Positions 26,816 to 36,187 of a stretch of DNA of 64,000 nt are shown here, one piece after another. Location of the stretch: positions 124,001-188,000 of the forward strand of contig NZ_MLFR01000001.1 in the NCBI RefSeq assembly GCF_002095475.1. The letters run 5' to 3'. The DNA is from Pantoea rwandensis. Its GTDB lineage: Bacteria; Pseudomonadota; Gammaproteobacteria; Enterobacterales; Enterobacteriaceae. The position numbers and the translations under genes were made by a program. Numbering within the stretch: the first letter of the stretch is position 1; the number at the start of each line of letters is the position of its first letter. The notes beneath the pieces were generated by a model. It did not search any database. It was not told where the DNA came from and was given only the letters and a program-made list of their open reading frames with translations.

Positions 26816-28901
26816 AATAATCGTTAAGCGCATAATCGAAAAGTTGGATATTAAGCTGGGCCGCCATACCCCTTTAATACAGCAGAGTGAATCTGCAGAA
26901 TGTGGACTCGCTTGCCTGGCGATGATTTGCCGCCATTATGGTAAAAATGTTGATCTAATGAGTTTACGTCACCAATTTAATCTTTCGGCGCGGGGCTCCT
27001 CTCTCAGTGTACTGGCGCAAATTGCTGAGCAATTAGGACTGGCCACTCGTCCACTCTCTCTTGATATTGATGAACTGAGTGCTTTACGGACACCATGCGC
27101 ACTGCACTGGGAATTCAATCATTTTGTCGTGTTGATAAAGGTACAAGGTAAGCAGGTCACGTTACATGACCCCGCGATGGGCCGACGTAAGATGACCTTA
27201 GAAACCCTGTCGCAAAGTTTTACCGGGGTTGCACTAGAAGCATGGCCAGACAGCACCTTCAGGGCTGAAGCACCTCGCCATCAGTTCAGTGCCAGCAGAC
27301 TTATACGCGGTGTACACGGCATTAAGCGCGCTTTAGGAAAAATATTATTCCTATCGTTGGTGCTTGAAACCATCAATCTCTTATTACCGATCGCCACTCA
27401 ACTGGTTATGGACCATGCCATTCCCGCGAGCGATTCAGGATTACTGACGCTGATCTGCTGTGGGCTTATGATCTTCATTTTGCTGCAGGCGGCGGTAAGT
27501 ATGCTTCGCGGCTGGTCATCGTTGGTTCTCGCTACGCTGATCAATGTGCAGTGGCAGGCGAAACTGTTTAAGCATCTCCTCCGTTTACCTTTGGATTATT
27601 TTGAACGCCGAAAACTCGGCGATATCCAGTCCCGTTTTGGTTCTCTCGATGTACTGCGAAGTACTTTCACTTCAAGCATCGTGGGCGCCATGATGGACAG
27701 TATCATGGTCATTAGCGTCCTGATGATGATGAGTCTCTACGGCGGATGGTTAGCGTGGATTGTGGTGGGGTTTACCACAATTTATGTGCTGATGAGGATT
27801 GCCACCTATGGCTATTATCGTGAGTTATCTGAGGAGTCATTAATTAAATCTGCACGTGCAAGTTCCTATTTTATGGAGACACTCTACGGTATCGCTACCG
27901 TGAAAATGCAAGGAATGACCACTCGGCGCGGCAATCATTGGCTCAATCTTGAAATCGACAACATTAATACCGAGATTCGAGTCAGCAAGATGGATATGTT
28001 ATTTGGCGGAATTTACACTTTCATCGCGGCATGTGATCAGATAGTCATATTGTGGATAGGAGGGCATTTGGTTATCGGTAATCAAATGACGCTCGGCATG
28101 TTTGTTGCTTTTGGCGCATTTCGCAGCCAGTTCTCCGAACGCGTCAATTCACTGACCACTTTCCTGTTACAGCTTAGAATGACTAGCTTGCATAATGAAC
28201 GTATCGCAGACATTGCGCTTCATCCAAGCGAAAATCGCCAGCCCGAGCTTGCTCCTCCGCTTGCATTTAAGCCAATTGCAATCACAACCCATGATCTTTG
28301 TTATCGCTACGATAATCACGCACCTTTCACATTTCGTGACCTCAACATCACCGTAGATCACGGCGAGAGTGTGGCGATTGTTGGGGCATCAGGATCAGGA
28401 AAGACGACACTGATGAAGTTACTCTGTGGGCTGTTTACTCCGGTGAGCGGAAAAATTGAAGTCAACGGTATTGATGTCCAACAACTCGGGATGAATAACT
28501 ACCAATCAATGATTGCCTGTGTCATGCAGGACGATAAGTTATTTGCAGGGTCAATCAAACAGAACATCAGTGGATTCGTTGATGAGATAGATGAAGCCTG
28601 GATGCAAGAGTGTGCGCAGATGAGCTTTATCCATCAGGTGGTCATGGCGCTGCCCATGGGATATGAAACGCTCATTGGCGAATTGGGGGAAGGGCTATCC
28701 GGTGGGCAAAAGCAGCGACTCTTTATTGCCCGTGCACTGTATAAAAAACCGGGGCTGTTGTTTATGGATGAAGCGACCAGCGCACTGGATGTTGAAAGTG
28801 AAAAGCGTGTCAATGAGGCGGTAAAACAACTCGCCATCACTCGCATCATCATTTCTCACCGAGAAAGCACCATGCGACTGCAGACAGGATCATCGTTCTA
28901 G
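26808..28901 (+). CDS. C39-peptidase ABC exporter (CvaB-like), C-terminal frameshift
   Basis: The ATG at 26808 overlaps the HlyD-like gene. An N-terminal C39 peptidase has Cys32 (SAECGLAC), His105 (FNHFVV) and Asp121 (LHDPA), the same positions as the catalytic triad of CvaB. Membrane helices occupy about 175-440. The ATPase has Walker A GASGSGKTT, signature LSGGQKQR and Walker B LLFMDEATSALD. Such proteins cut Gly-Gly leaders and export the peptide. After SHREST the frame is lost: one G restored near 28881 yields RLADRIIVLDD and a stop at 28933 instead of 28901. Only the last dozen residues are affected, so the exporter may still work. Confidence 0.9.
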   Translation: MDRIIVKRIIEKLDIKLGRHTPLIQQSESAECGLACLAMICRHYGKNVDLMSLRHQFNLSARGSSLSVLAQIAEQLGLATRPLSLDIDELSALRTPCALHWEFNHFVVLIKVQGKQVTLHDPAMGRRKMTLETLSQSFTGVALEAWPDSTFRAEAPRHQFSASRLIRGVHGIKRALGKILFLSLVLETINLLLPIATQLVMDHAIPASDSGLLTLICCGLMIFILLQAAVSMLRGWSSLVLATLINVQWQAKLFKHLLRLPLDYFERRKLGDIQSRFGSLDVLRSTFTSSIVGAMMDSIMVISVLMMMSLYGGWLAWIVVGFTTIYVLMRIATYGYYRELSEESLIKSARASSYFMETLYGIATVKMQGMTTRRGNHWLNLEIDNINTEIRVSKMDMLFGGIYTFIAACDQIVILWIGGHLVIGNQMTLGMFVAFGAFRSQFSERVNSLTTFLLQLRMTSLHNERIADIALHPSENRQPELAPPLAFKPIAITTHDLCYRYDNHAPFTFRDLNITVDHGESVAIVGASGSGKTTLMKLLCGLFTPVSGKIEVNGIDVQQLGMNNYQSMIACVMQDDKLFAGSIKQNISGFVDEIDEAWMQECAQMSFIHQVVMALPMGYETLIGELGEGLSGGQKQRLFIARALYKKPGLLFMDEATSALDVESEKRVNEAVKQLAITRIIISHRESTMRLQTGSSF

Positions 28902-28978
28902 ATGATCACAATGGGACGGCAAGAGTTGATTGATCCCCTAAAACAGGCGGCGCTGAGGCCACCTGTACAGTTGACGTA

Positions 28979-30415
28979 TTAAGCCTCTAATCCCGCATTA
29001 TGCATGCCGCGGCGGAGTGTGAAGTTCACACCCATTGTCAGGAACGGATCCGGTGGATTCCATTCTGGTTTAGGTAGCGAATGCAGATAATCAATGGTGT
29101 CGTTGCTTTTGCCCGCCAGCCAATCGGCCAGCATGGTGCCCATTGCGGTGCAACGCACGGTGCCCAAACCATTACAGCCTAGCGCGCCGTAAACATTCCT
29201 GCGCAATTCGCCCCACAAGCTGGAGCCGTTGCGCGTCATGCCCAGACCGCCGCCCCAGGTGTGTTCAAACGGCACGTCTTTCAAGGTTGGGTAACGACGC
29301 TCAAACGATTGGCGATGCGTCTGGCGATATTTTTCGGTAAAGCCAGGCTTGTGGCGTCCATCTTCGTTAAAGCTAAAGCTGTTACGGATCAGAATACGAT
29401 TGTCGTGGGTGCGACGTGACGTCGTACCGAACGGATCTGCCGGGATGATGCCCCAGAAATCTTCACCGCCGATGCTGTCCTGCTCAGATTTGGTCAGAGG
29501 ACGGGTCAGACTACCGTAGGTAAAGATAGGGAAAATCGTGCGCGGACCGAAGCCAAAGTGGGTGCCAAACGCATTGTTCGCGAGGATCAGCTTATCGGCG
29601 GTAATGCGTCCGGTAGCATGATGCAGCACGATCTGAGGTTCATACTCAATGGCCGTAATCGGCGTTTCTTCATACAGAGTGACGTTGGCTGGCAAGGTAT
29701 CGGCCAGGCCTTTCACCAGGCCGGATGGCTGAACCAGAATGGTGCCCGGCGTGTACAGCGCTTTACGATAGAAGCTGGTGCCGAAGATATCTTTCAGCTC
29801 GTCACCTTCAATCAGTTTGCACTTTTCACCCAGCGCTTCAAGACCACCACGATAGGCATTCAATACCGCAATGCCACTGTCTTCCACCGCCGCCTGATAT
29901 TTACCGGAATGGCGCATGTGTGCGTCGGTGATATTATGTTCTTCCACAAGGTCTTTCAGGATACGCTGACCCGTCTGATTCAGGTTTAAGATGTTACGCG
30001 CGACCGCTTTATCACCAATGTAGTCCGGCGCGCTGATGTCATGCGGCACATCAATCAAGAAACCGGCATTACGCCCGGAAGTCCCAAAACCAACCTGCTG
30101 CGCTTCGACCAAAATCACCTGATCGTCAGGGAAGTTCAGCGCCAGACGACGCGCCGCGGCCAGACCGGCAAACCCTCCACCAATCACCACCCATGGTGCT
30201 TTGGCATCACCGACCAGCGCCGGTTTGGGAATGCGCTTTTGGCTGGTATGGAACCAGCCAGGCGTAGGATCGTCTGAAGGCAGCGCATCAATACGCAGCA
30301 GCGATTCAGGATCGCTTGGCACACTGTCTGTCAGCAACGTTGCGCCACCGCCAGCGGCAATCACACCGGCACCGATTCCTGTGCCAACCAACAATTTCCT
30401 TCTGGAAATACCCAT
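28979..30415 (-). CDS. FAD-dependent oxidoreductase (DAO family) with Tat signal
   Basis: A 478-residue flavoprotein. The N-terminus MGISRRKLLVGTGIGAG is a twin-arginine signal. The FAD motif is VVIGGGFAGLAAARRLA at about residue 75. The C-terminal WGGGLGMTRNG and GALGCNGLGTVR segments fit DadA/PuuB-like amine or amino-acid oxidases. It probably works in the periplasm or on the membrane, oxidising an amine or D-amino acid. A palindromic operator-like site lies about 112 bases upstream. Confidence 0.87.
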   Translation of the reverse strand: MGISRRKLLVGTGIGAGVIAAGGGATLLTDSVPSDPESLLRIDALPSDDPTPGWFHTSQKRIPKPALVGDAKAPWVVIGGGFAGLAAARRLALNFPDDQVILVEAQQVGFGTSGRNAGFLIDVPHDISAPDYIGDKAVARNILNLNQTGQRILKDLVEEHNITDAHMRHSGKYQAAVEDSGIAVLNAYRGGLEALGEKCKLIEGDELKDIFGTSFYRKALYTPGTILVQPSGLVKGLADTLPANVTLYEETPITAIEYEPQIVLHHATGRITADKLILANNAFGTHFGFGPRTIFPIFTYGSLTRPLTKSEQDSIGGEDFWGIIPADPFGTTSRRTHDNRILIRNSFSFNEDGRHKPGFTEKYRQTHRQSFERRYPTLKDVPFEHTWGGGLGMTRNGSSLWGELRRNVYGALGCNGLGTVRCTAMGTMLADWLAGKSNDTIDYLHSLPKPEWNPPDPFLTMGVNFTLRRGMHNAGLEA

Positions 30416-30526
30416 TTAAACAAGACTCCATGATGTAGATGAAAAGAGTGAATTGCCCGCTACGCCGGAAACCTGCTGTTGCAGCGACGTAACGCATTGC
30501 CATAAACGTTGTCATTTTTGTTTGTT

Positions 30527-30545
30527 TGTATACTTGAAGTATACA
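30527..30545. promoter_or_regulatory. 19-bp palindrome, putative GntR-type operator
   Basis: TGTATACTTGAAGTATACA is a perfect inverted repeat around a central G. GTATAC half-sites are common in GntR/FadR-type operators. It lies upstream of the Tat-exported flavoprotein gene. No GntR gene is adjacent. Confidence 0.6.
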
Positions 30546-30700
30546 TGGTGTATGCGGATTATTTCGATTTGTAAAATCTGTGTCAACCCGTTTGTTGATG
30601 AACGGGCTAAGTGAGGGGGAGAAAGGGTGCGTTGTTAAGTGTGTGACTGAAGAAAGGGTGGATAAGGGAAGAGGCTAAGGTTAGCAGACAGTATTTTTGT

Positions 30701-30724
30701 AAGATGCGCATGGCTGCGCATCTT
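30701..30724. repeat. Hairpin after the cupin gene
   Basis: AAGATGCGCA and TGCGCATCTT form a perfect 10-bp stem with a 4-base loop, 18 bases beyond the cupin stop. There is no T tract on the minus strand. The TGCGCA core resembles the hairpin at 1282-1301. The rest of 30416-30741 holds nothing else recognised besides the palindrome at 30527. Confidence 0.5.
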
Positions 30725-30741
30725 CAGTAACAGCACTCGAT

Positions 30742-31101
30742 TCAACTGGCATCAAAAATCACATACAGCTTGCGCATCGTGGACTCGATTACCCAAGTCC
30801 CCTCTGTATTGGCTTCAAAGAAGAATGAATCACCCGGCTTGAAGGTGAGGGTGGTTTCTCCATCGGGGGTAAAAGATCCAGAGCCGTTGAGGAAGTGCAT
30901 GATTTCGGCTTGTTTTACCGAACGGCGATACGAACCCGCAGCACATTCAAAAATCCCGGTGTCGATGTCCTCTTTACCTGGAATAACTTTCTGGATACCG
31001 GAGAGTGCGATAGCGCCACTGCCGGGTAAGCCTTCTACGGTCCCCCAAGGTTCCATCTCTTTAATCGCGGCGGCTTGTTCAATTTTTTGCACTTTTGTCA
31101 T
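30742..31101 (-). CDS. Cupin domain protein (DUF861 type)
   Basis: A 119-residue single cupin. Metal-site strands are seen in SVKQAEIMHFLNGSGSFTPD and TLTFKPGDSFFFEAN. This small-cupin type often accompanies DAO-type amine oxidases in polyamine or amino-acid catabolic loci, as here. It may bind a reaction product or act as an accessory enzyme. A start ATG at 31101 with AGGAAAATGAC upstream is clear. Confidence 0.8.
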   Translation of the reverse strand: MTKVQKIEQAAAIKEMEPWGTVEGLPGSGAIALSGIQKVIPGKEDIDTGIFECAAGSYRRSVKQAEIMHFLNGSGSFTPDGETTLTFKPGDSFFFEANTEGTWVIESTMRKLYVIFDAS

Positions 31102-31420
31102 GTCATTTTCCTGTGAGTGAAGTCTTTCACGCGCTGATGAGTCGCATGATGTTGATGATTTACCCCAAGATTATGGCAATGTGTAAAAGCACGAAGAGGT
31201 ATATCTGCGGGTAAAAAAAATATTCGCGTGGTTCTGACTTCGCCTTTGGCAGAATCTTTTGTAATGAAGAAATGCACGGGCTGGCAGTGACTTAAATATT
31301 CGGTAAAGTCATAGTGGTAATGGATCGCGAAAACAACGGCTGCAAAACAGCGATGCTCCAGCCCTGGATACCTACAACCTTCTCCCTGGACAACATGTTT
31401 AATTGGCAGGATTTAACAAG
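31102..31420. promoter_or_regulatory. Divergent intergenic region
   Basis: This 319-base gap separates the cupin gene from the second DAO gene and carries their promoters. A sigma-54-like site was considered (TTGGCAGAATCTTTTGTA near 31248), but its -12 part does not match. No small gene was found. Confidence 0.35.
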
Positions 31421-32749
31421 ATGCGCATTCAAATCAATAAGGTTATAGACAGCGAAACTTTCCCTTCAGCTGTCGATGTCATCGTTATCGGCGGTGGGAT
31501 TATCGGTACCTCAGTGAGTTATGAACTGGCAAAGCAAGGTGTTTCGGTTGCGCTGTTTGAGAAAGGCGTGATCGGCGGTGAACAGTCAGGACGCAACTGG
31601 GGCTGGGTTCGTCAACAAAATCGCGATCTGTACGAGTTGCCAATGGCGATCCGCAGTTTACAGCGCTGGGAGGCGTTGAGCGAAGAAATCGGCCTTGACC
31701 TTGGCTTCAGTCGCCAAGGTATCACCTATGGCACAATGAGTGAGACTGATGTCGCGCGCTGGGAAGCATGGGGAAAACAGGCGAAACAGATTGGATTCGT
31801 CAGCCATCTTATGACGGCGAAAGAGACGCGCGATCGGATTGGTGATGACACACCTTGGGTGGGCGGCGTGTGGTCACCGAGTGATGCGCGCGCTGAACCC
31901 TCAATGGCGGCTCCGGCGATAGCCACCGGTGCCAAGAATTTAGGTGCATCTGTGCATCAAAACTGTGCGGTGCGCGGGCTTGATATCAGCGGTGGTCGTG
32001 TTACCGGCGTGTGGACAGAGCGTGGATTGGTAAAAGCCAATCGGGTCATTTGCTGCGGCGGGGCCTGGAGTTCGCGTTTCTGCAAGCAGTACGGTATCGA
32101 GTTGCCTGCCGCGAATATTTTAGGTTCGGCGTTTAAAACCACTGCTGCGCCCGAAGTGATTAAGGGCAGCCTCAGCGCGGGTGGCTTGTGCATCCGTCGA
32201 CGTCAGGATGGTAGCTACACCGTCGCGTTGTCGGGACGCGGACAGATTGATTTGGCACCACAAAACATCCGTTATGCCACCAAGTTCTACCCGATGTTTC
32301 GCAGCAAAATTGCTAAAAAACTTAAGATGCGTATTAACGGATCCTTCTTTAACGGCCCCGAGGCGGCAGGATCCTGGTCCAACCAAGGCATCTCCCCATT
32401 TGAGAAAATCCGTGTATTAGACCCGGCAGCGGACAATGCAATTGTGCAGGAAGCGATGCAGATGTTGGTCAAGCTCTATCCTCAACTCAACGGGATCAAG
32501 GTCGATCATGCGTGGGGTGGCTGGATCGATACAACACCCGATTTGGTGCCGGTGATAGATGAAATGGCGAGTGTACCGGGTCTGTTTATTGCTTCTGGCT
32601 TCAGCGGACACGGTTTTGGTATCGGCCCCGGCGCAGGTTTGCTATGTGCGCAGATGGTCAACAACCAACCGCTGTATACAGATGCCTCACCATACAGCTT
32701 GACGCGTTTTGCGAAGGGTAATGCGATTCGCGAACCGCAGATGATGTGA
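31421..32749 (+). CDS. FAD-dependent oxidoreductase (DAO family), cytoplasmic
   Basis: A 442-residue flavoprotein with no signal. ATG 31421 is preferred over an in-frame TTG 18 bases upstream. The FAD motif is VIVIGGGIIGTSVSYELAKQ, and the post-Rossmann segment GGEQSGRNWGWVRQQNRD and the C-terminal FSGHGFGIGPGAG fit DadA/PuuB-type amine and D-amino-acid dehydrogenases. Paired with the cupin and the Tat-exported relative on the opposite strand, it suggests breakdown of an amine or amino acid. Confidence 0.87.
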   Translation: MRIQINKVIDSETFPSAVDVIVIGGGIIGTSVSYELAKQGVSVALFEKGVIGGEQSGRNWGWVRQQNRDLYELPMAIRSLQRWEALSEEIGLDLGFSRQGITYGTMSETDVARWEAWGKQAKQIGFVSHLMTAKETRDRIGDDTPWVGGVWSPSDARAEPSMAAPAIATGAKNLGASVHQNCAVRGLDISGGRVTGVWTERGLVKANRVICCGGAWSSRFCKQYGIELPAANILGSAFKTTAAPEVIKGSLSAGGLCIRRRQDGSYTVALSGRGQIDLAPQNIRYATKFYPMFRSKIAKKLKMRINGSFFNGPEAAGSWSNQGISPFEKIRVLDPAADNAIVQEAMQMLVKLYPQLNGIKVDHAWGGWIDTTPDLVPVIDEMASVPGLFIASGFSGHGFGIGPGAGLLCAQMVNNQPLYTDASPYSLTRFAKGNAIREPQMM

Positions 32750-32756
32750 TGAGCAT

Positions 32757-32787
32757 AAAAAAACGCGGTCACGACTTAACGGTCGTG
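32757..32787 (-). terminator. Terminator overlapping the FMN reductase stop
   Basis: On the minus strand CACGAC and GTCGTG pair around the last codons of the reductase gene, followed a few bases later by seven T. It may also help end the convergent DAO transcript. Confidence 0.7.
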
Positions 32788-33335
32788 GCTTGCAGATGTG
32801 CGGTTATGTTGCCCCACAACTGTTGAAGTCTCTCAACTACCGCTCTGTTTTCGAGTAACTTTTGTTCAGATATTTCAGGTAGAACAAGCGGTTTCGAGAG
32901 AGAAGCGTGCGGGCTGCATTCTTGGATTAATTGACCCCCCATCACTTTTAACGTCTCAGCCAGTTGCTGCCAGGCGAGATCGGTACGGACAGAGAGGTTA
33001 GGAAAGGCCAAGGGTTTATCGGTAAGTTCACCACTGCTGACTATCCAGTCCAATGCATTCTTCATCACGCCTGTGACACCATGTGCATACTCAGGGCTGG
33101 CCAGTAGGACCATATCGGCACGAAGTAGCGACGTACGCCAAAACAAAACAGACTGCGAAGGTGCTCCGCTTTCATCCACATCAGGGCTGAACAGGGGAAT
33201 TTCATGCAAACCGGGATAAATATCGAGCGAATATCCCTCCGGGCATAGACACTGCATAGCGCGTAAAAAGGTTGTATTAACAGATGCTTTACGCAGGCTT
33301 CCCGACACCCCGAGGATTTTAAATGGTTTCTTCAT
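32769..33335 (-). CDS. NADPH-dependent FMN reductase
   Basis: A 188-residue flavodoxin-like reductase. ATG 33335 is chosen because the conserved N-terminus KPFKILGVSGSLRKASVN follows directly and AAGGA sits about 10 bases upstream. The FMN-binding loop SPEYAHGVTGVMKNALDWI is intact. Relatives include ChrR/YieF and azoreductase-like quinone reductases. It probably reduces quinones or chromate-like oxidants in the cytosol. Confidence 0.88.
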   Translation of the reverse strand: MKKPFKILGVSGSLRKASVNTTFLRAMQCLCPEGYSLDIYPGLHEIPLFSPDVDESGAPSQSVLFWRTSLLRADMVLLASPEYAHGVTGVMKNALDWIVSSGELTDKPLAFPNLSVRTDLAWQQLAETLKVMGGQLIQECSPHASLSKPLVLPEISEQKLLENRAVVERLQQLWGNITAHLQATTVKS

Positions 33336-33444
33336 TGGGACGTGTTCCTTGTCTCGCTCATCTCTTTGTCCTGCTATGTTCAATAGCAAGTAAAACGGTG
33401 CACCCTAACTTACCGGCGTGAAGGGTTAACTTAGAGCGCACACT

Positions 33445-33864
33445 TCATATAATCCAGTAGGTTAATGTGTAGAAATGTTTGCCAGCATCACGGCGTATTT
33501 GCAAATGGCCGCGAATACCCGTCAGCTCACCGTCACCTGAACCCGGCACAATGTTGACCTTGAGTATTTCACTGCCATTATCCATCTCGCCAAAGTGTGC
33601 CAAGGAGAAACCGCCCGTTTGACCACCCAATGAACCCGTGAACGATTCAATCGCGACGTACGAAGCCTGACCATTCTGCGGCTGACCCGCTGACAGCATT
33701 TCACCGCTGGCACGGCCTTGTAATCCACCTTGGTAGGTCTTGCTTAATGTATGACGGCCAGAAGTCGGTGCTCCTTCATGAAGAACCGCTTCTGGTGCAG
33801 AAAGGGTGACTAAAAATTCACCGGTGGCGACTAATGGTTTTTTATCCGACAGTGTGGAGTTCAT
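33445..33864 (-). CDS. DUF3224 family protein
   Basis: A 139-residue beta-barrel-like protein. The segments SKTYQGGLQGRASGEMLSAG, YVAIESFTGSLGGQTGGFSL and IVPGSGDGELTGIRG follow the DUF3224 pattern. The function is unknown; it resembles allene-oxide-cyclase-like barrels. It is a single gene with no clear partner. Confidence 0.8.
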   Translation of the reverse strand: MNSTLSDKKPLVATGEFLVTLSAPEAVLHEGAPTSGRHTLSKTYQGGLQGRASGEMLSAGQPQNGQASYVAIESFTGSLGGQTGGFSLAHFGEMDNGSEILKVNIVPGSGDGELTGIRGHLQIRRDAGKHFYTLTYWII

Positions 33865-33980
33865 ATTCCCTCTTCAGCGCATTCTGGAGAGGGCGACCTA
33901 AGGCGTTGTCGCCGACCCATTTTCATTAACGCTTAATCTTTGACCAGAAAACCTATACTGTCGCGCAAAAAATCGTAATG

Positions 33981-35267
33981 TCACACGTCCAGACGATGAA
34001 TCACGTTCACAAATTCGTGTACGCCACTGTTAATCTCGCGCAGGCTGCGTGATAGCACGCCGATTTTATCCTGTTCAGTGACCACAAACTGTTTCACTTC
34101 TTCCAGTTGTTGATCCATTTGCTGAATCAATCGAGCATTATGCTCCACCACTTGGGTAATTTTCTTGGTGGCGCTGGAGGTCGACGCCGCCAGTCTTCGG
34201 ACTTCATCCGCAACCACGCTGAAGCCACGTCCAGCTTCACCCGCACGTGCTGCCTCAATGGCGGCATTAAGCGCCAGAATATTGGTTTGCGATGCGATCA
34301 AGTTAATCGTTTCGACCACTTCATTGATACTTTTCGCTGATTCATTAAGCTGCACACCAATTTCTGAAGCCGCATTCACCTGCACGCCAACCAAGCCAGA
34401 ATTACGAATCGTCTCTTCCAGCACTTCGTTGGCGTTATCGGTGATTTGCGATGTTTGTCCCGAAGTAGTGAGGGCGATATCTGCCACACGCTTGGCGGCT
34501 TCAACGCGCGCGGTAATGTCCGAGGCAATTTTGATTACCTTATAGACTTTGCCCTCTGCATCTAACACCGGGTTATAGCTGGCTTCTAACCAGATGCGCT
34601 CTCCACCTGCGGTTTTGCGCTCGAAGCGTCCGACAAAGTGCTGACCTTTGCCGATCTTGCGCCAGAAATCCGGGTTTTCACGATAAAAATTGTCGAAACA
34701 GAAGAGGCGATGGTGCTGACCGACAATCGTCTTCAGCTCATAACCCATATGGGTGAGGAAATTGGCATTGGCCGTGAGGATATGGCCATCGGGCGTAAAT
34801 TCGATCACCGCCATGGATCGATCCAACGCGGTAATCACCGCCTCTTTTTGTTCCAGTTCCTGATGACGTTCGGTGATGTCGGTGGCGACTTTAATCACCT
34901 TGTACACTTTGCCTTTGTCATCACTCACCGGGAAATAGGTGGCGCTCAAATAGAAACGCTGACGCTGTTTGTTATAGCGTTCAAAAATGCCGGTTGCCGA
35001 CTCACCTGACGCCAGATTTTGCCAGAAAGCGTAATATTCAGAGGATTGCGCATAGGCTGGGCTACAAAAAATGCGGTGATGCTGCCCTTGAACTTCATGC
35101 AGCGTGTAGCCAGTGACGTCGAGAAATTGCTGATTGGCGCTGAGAATTTCGCCTGCAGGCGAAAACTCAATCCATGCCACATGCTGCTTTATCGCATTGA
35201 TATCCTTAATAACATCGCCACTTTTATAAAATGGCAGAGAAAGGCTGGATTTCTTCACCCCAAACAT
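33981..35267 (-). CDS. Soluble PAS-PAS chemoreceptor (BdlA-like)
   Basis: A 428-residue protein without membrane segments. Two PAS domains (about 25-135 and 145-260) are each followed by a KVYKVIK(V/I)A(T/S)DIT strand. A short MCP signalling domain comes next (about 275-420; tip [20 protein letters not shown]). This matches the layout of BdlA, a Pseudomonas sensor that links redox or energy state to biofilm dispersal, and of Aer-like receptors. A sigma-28 promoter lies about 200 bases upstream. Confidence 0.9.
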   Translation of the reverse strand: MFGVKKSSLSLPFYKSGDVIKDINAIKQHVAWIEFSPAGEILSANQQFLDVTGYTLHEVQGQHHRIFCSPAYAQSSEYYAFWQNLASGESATGIFERYNKQRQRFYLSATYFPVSDDKGKVYKVIKVATDITERHQELEQKEAVITALDRSMAVIEFTPDGHILTANANFLTHMGYELKTIVGQHHRLFCFDNFYRENPDFWRKIGKGQHFVGRFERKTAGGERIWLEASYNPVLDAEGKVYKVIKIASDITARVEAAKRVADIALTTSGQTSQITDNANEVLEETIRNSGLVGVQVNAASEIGVQLNESAKSINEVVETINLIASQTNILALNAAIEAARAGEAGRGFSVVADEVRRLAASTSSATKKITQVVEHNARLIQQMDQQLEEVKQFVVTEQDKIGVLSRSLREINSGVHEFVNVIHRLDV

Positions 35268-35467
35268 ATGTGACCTCAGGCAAGATTATGTCGTTGAACA
35301 TAAGGCGTGCAGCTTTAGCTGCTCCGCTGGATTTCCCTTAACCGGACACTTCACCTTGCGATGGTGCCTCTTTGCGCGAGCGCAGGTCGGGTTTGTAATG
35401 GTTATGCTTTGCCTGATGTTGTCATAAACGAACCGGCGCTGGCTCGTATCGTACTGTGCACCTTCAG

Positions 35468-35494
35468 TTATCGGCGGAGTGTTTAAAAGATTTA
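35468..35494 (-). promoter_or_regulatory. Sigma-28 (FliA) promoter of the PAS chemoreceptor
   Basis: On the minus strand: TAAATCTT, 11 bases, GCCGATAA. The -10 element is a perfect match to the sigma-28 consensus and the -35 matches 6 of 8. It implies a leader of about 195 bases. Confidence 0.75.
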
Positions 35495-35555
35495 ATTAAA
35501 ATGCATGTCATCAGATTAAAAAGAGGGCAATCATGACAGCGCCCCCATATTCTCT

Positions 35556-35756
35556 TTAGACCATTCGATGCGAAAGTTCCACATCAAAATGGTGCGCACC
35601 ATCGCCGGGTAACGGCACAAAGCGGCCTTTTACACGGAAAACCTCTTTAATTAATCCGGTCCTGGAAACGGTTTTAAGTACGACATCAAAACATAAACGC
35701 CCCTTGTTTAATAGGTGATGCGATCCGCTATCGACATCGCCTGAATTTCGGGACAA
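35556..35756 (-). CDS. Hypothetical small protein
   Basis: Up to 66 residues from a TTG, with a mixed polar sequence (LCFDVVLKTVSRTGLIKEVF). It is not recognised, and the start is doubtful since the frame extends further upstream without ATG. It could be a real small gene divergent from the next one, or chance. Confidence 0.3.
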   Translation of the reverse strand: MSRNSGDVDSGSHHLLNKGRLCFDVVLKTVSRTGLIKEVFRVKGRFVPLPGDGAHHFDVELSHRMV

Positions 35757-35780
35757 TCGCTGTTTATCAATGAGAGAACC

Positions 35781-36002
35781 ATGTTGCAGAGCCTGATGGA
35801 GCAGGGACAGGATTGGGGGTTTTTACCCATTCATTTTCAGGCAGAGAAATGGGATCTGGTGCAGGCACTGTCCACGGAGATCGGCCACCAGGGACTTCAC
35901 CTTACGCTGGTGACACTCTGGGCACCAGGCGCGAAAAAGCATGAATGGGTTAGTGAAACGATTATTAAGATGCAAACCCTCTGGGGGCGACGAGCGACTT
36001 AA
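35781..36002 (+). CDS. Hypothetical small protein
   Basis: A 73-residue protein with normal host-like codon use. It has no signal, membrane segment or known motif; the central part (LHLTLVTLWAPGAKKHEW) is mildly amphipathic. The SD is weak (GAGAG). Not recognised. Confidence 0.45.
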   Translation: MLQSLMEQGQDWGFLPIHFQAEKWDLVQALSTEIGHQGLHLTLVTLWAPGAKKHEWVSETIIKMQTLWGRRAT

Positions 36003-36187
36003 CAAATTTAACTTAAGTCACTGGTGTTAACGCCTCTCCCTGTCTAAACCTTAAACGTCCTTGTTATCTCTTTTGCACCTTTCCGCATATTTAATGCGAC
36101 TTTGCTGGCTTACGTTGCTGCTGTGACCAAGCGTAAGCCCATCTTTTAGTGTCCAGACGCTCTCGTCTGGCCATCACGGAGTTGATG

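Noticed and set aside
31240..31265. Sigma-54-like promoter upstream of the cytoplasmic DAO gene
   Set aside because: The TGGCA half is present but the -12 GC dinucleotide is missing.
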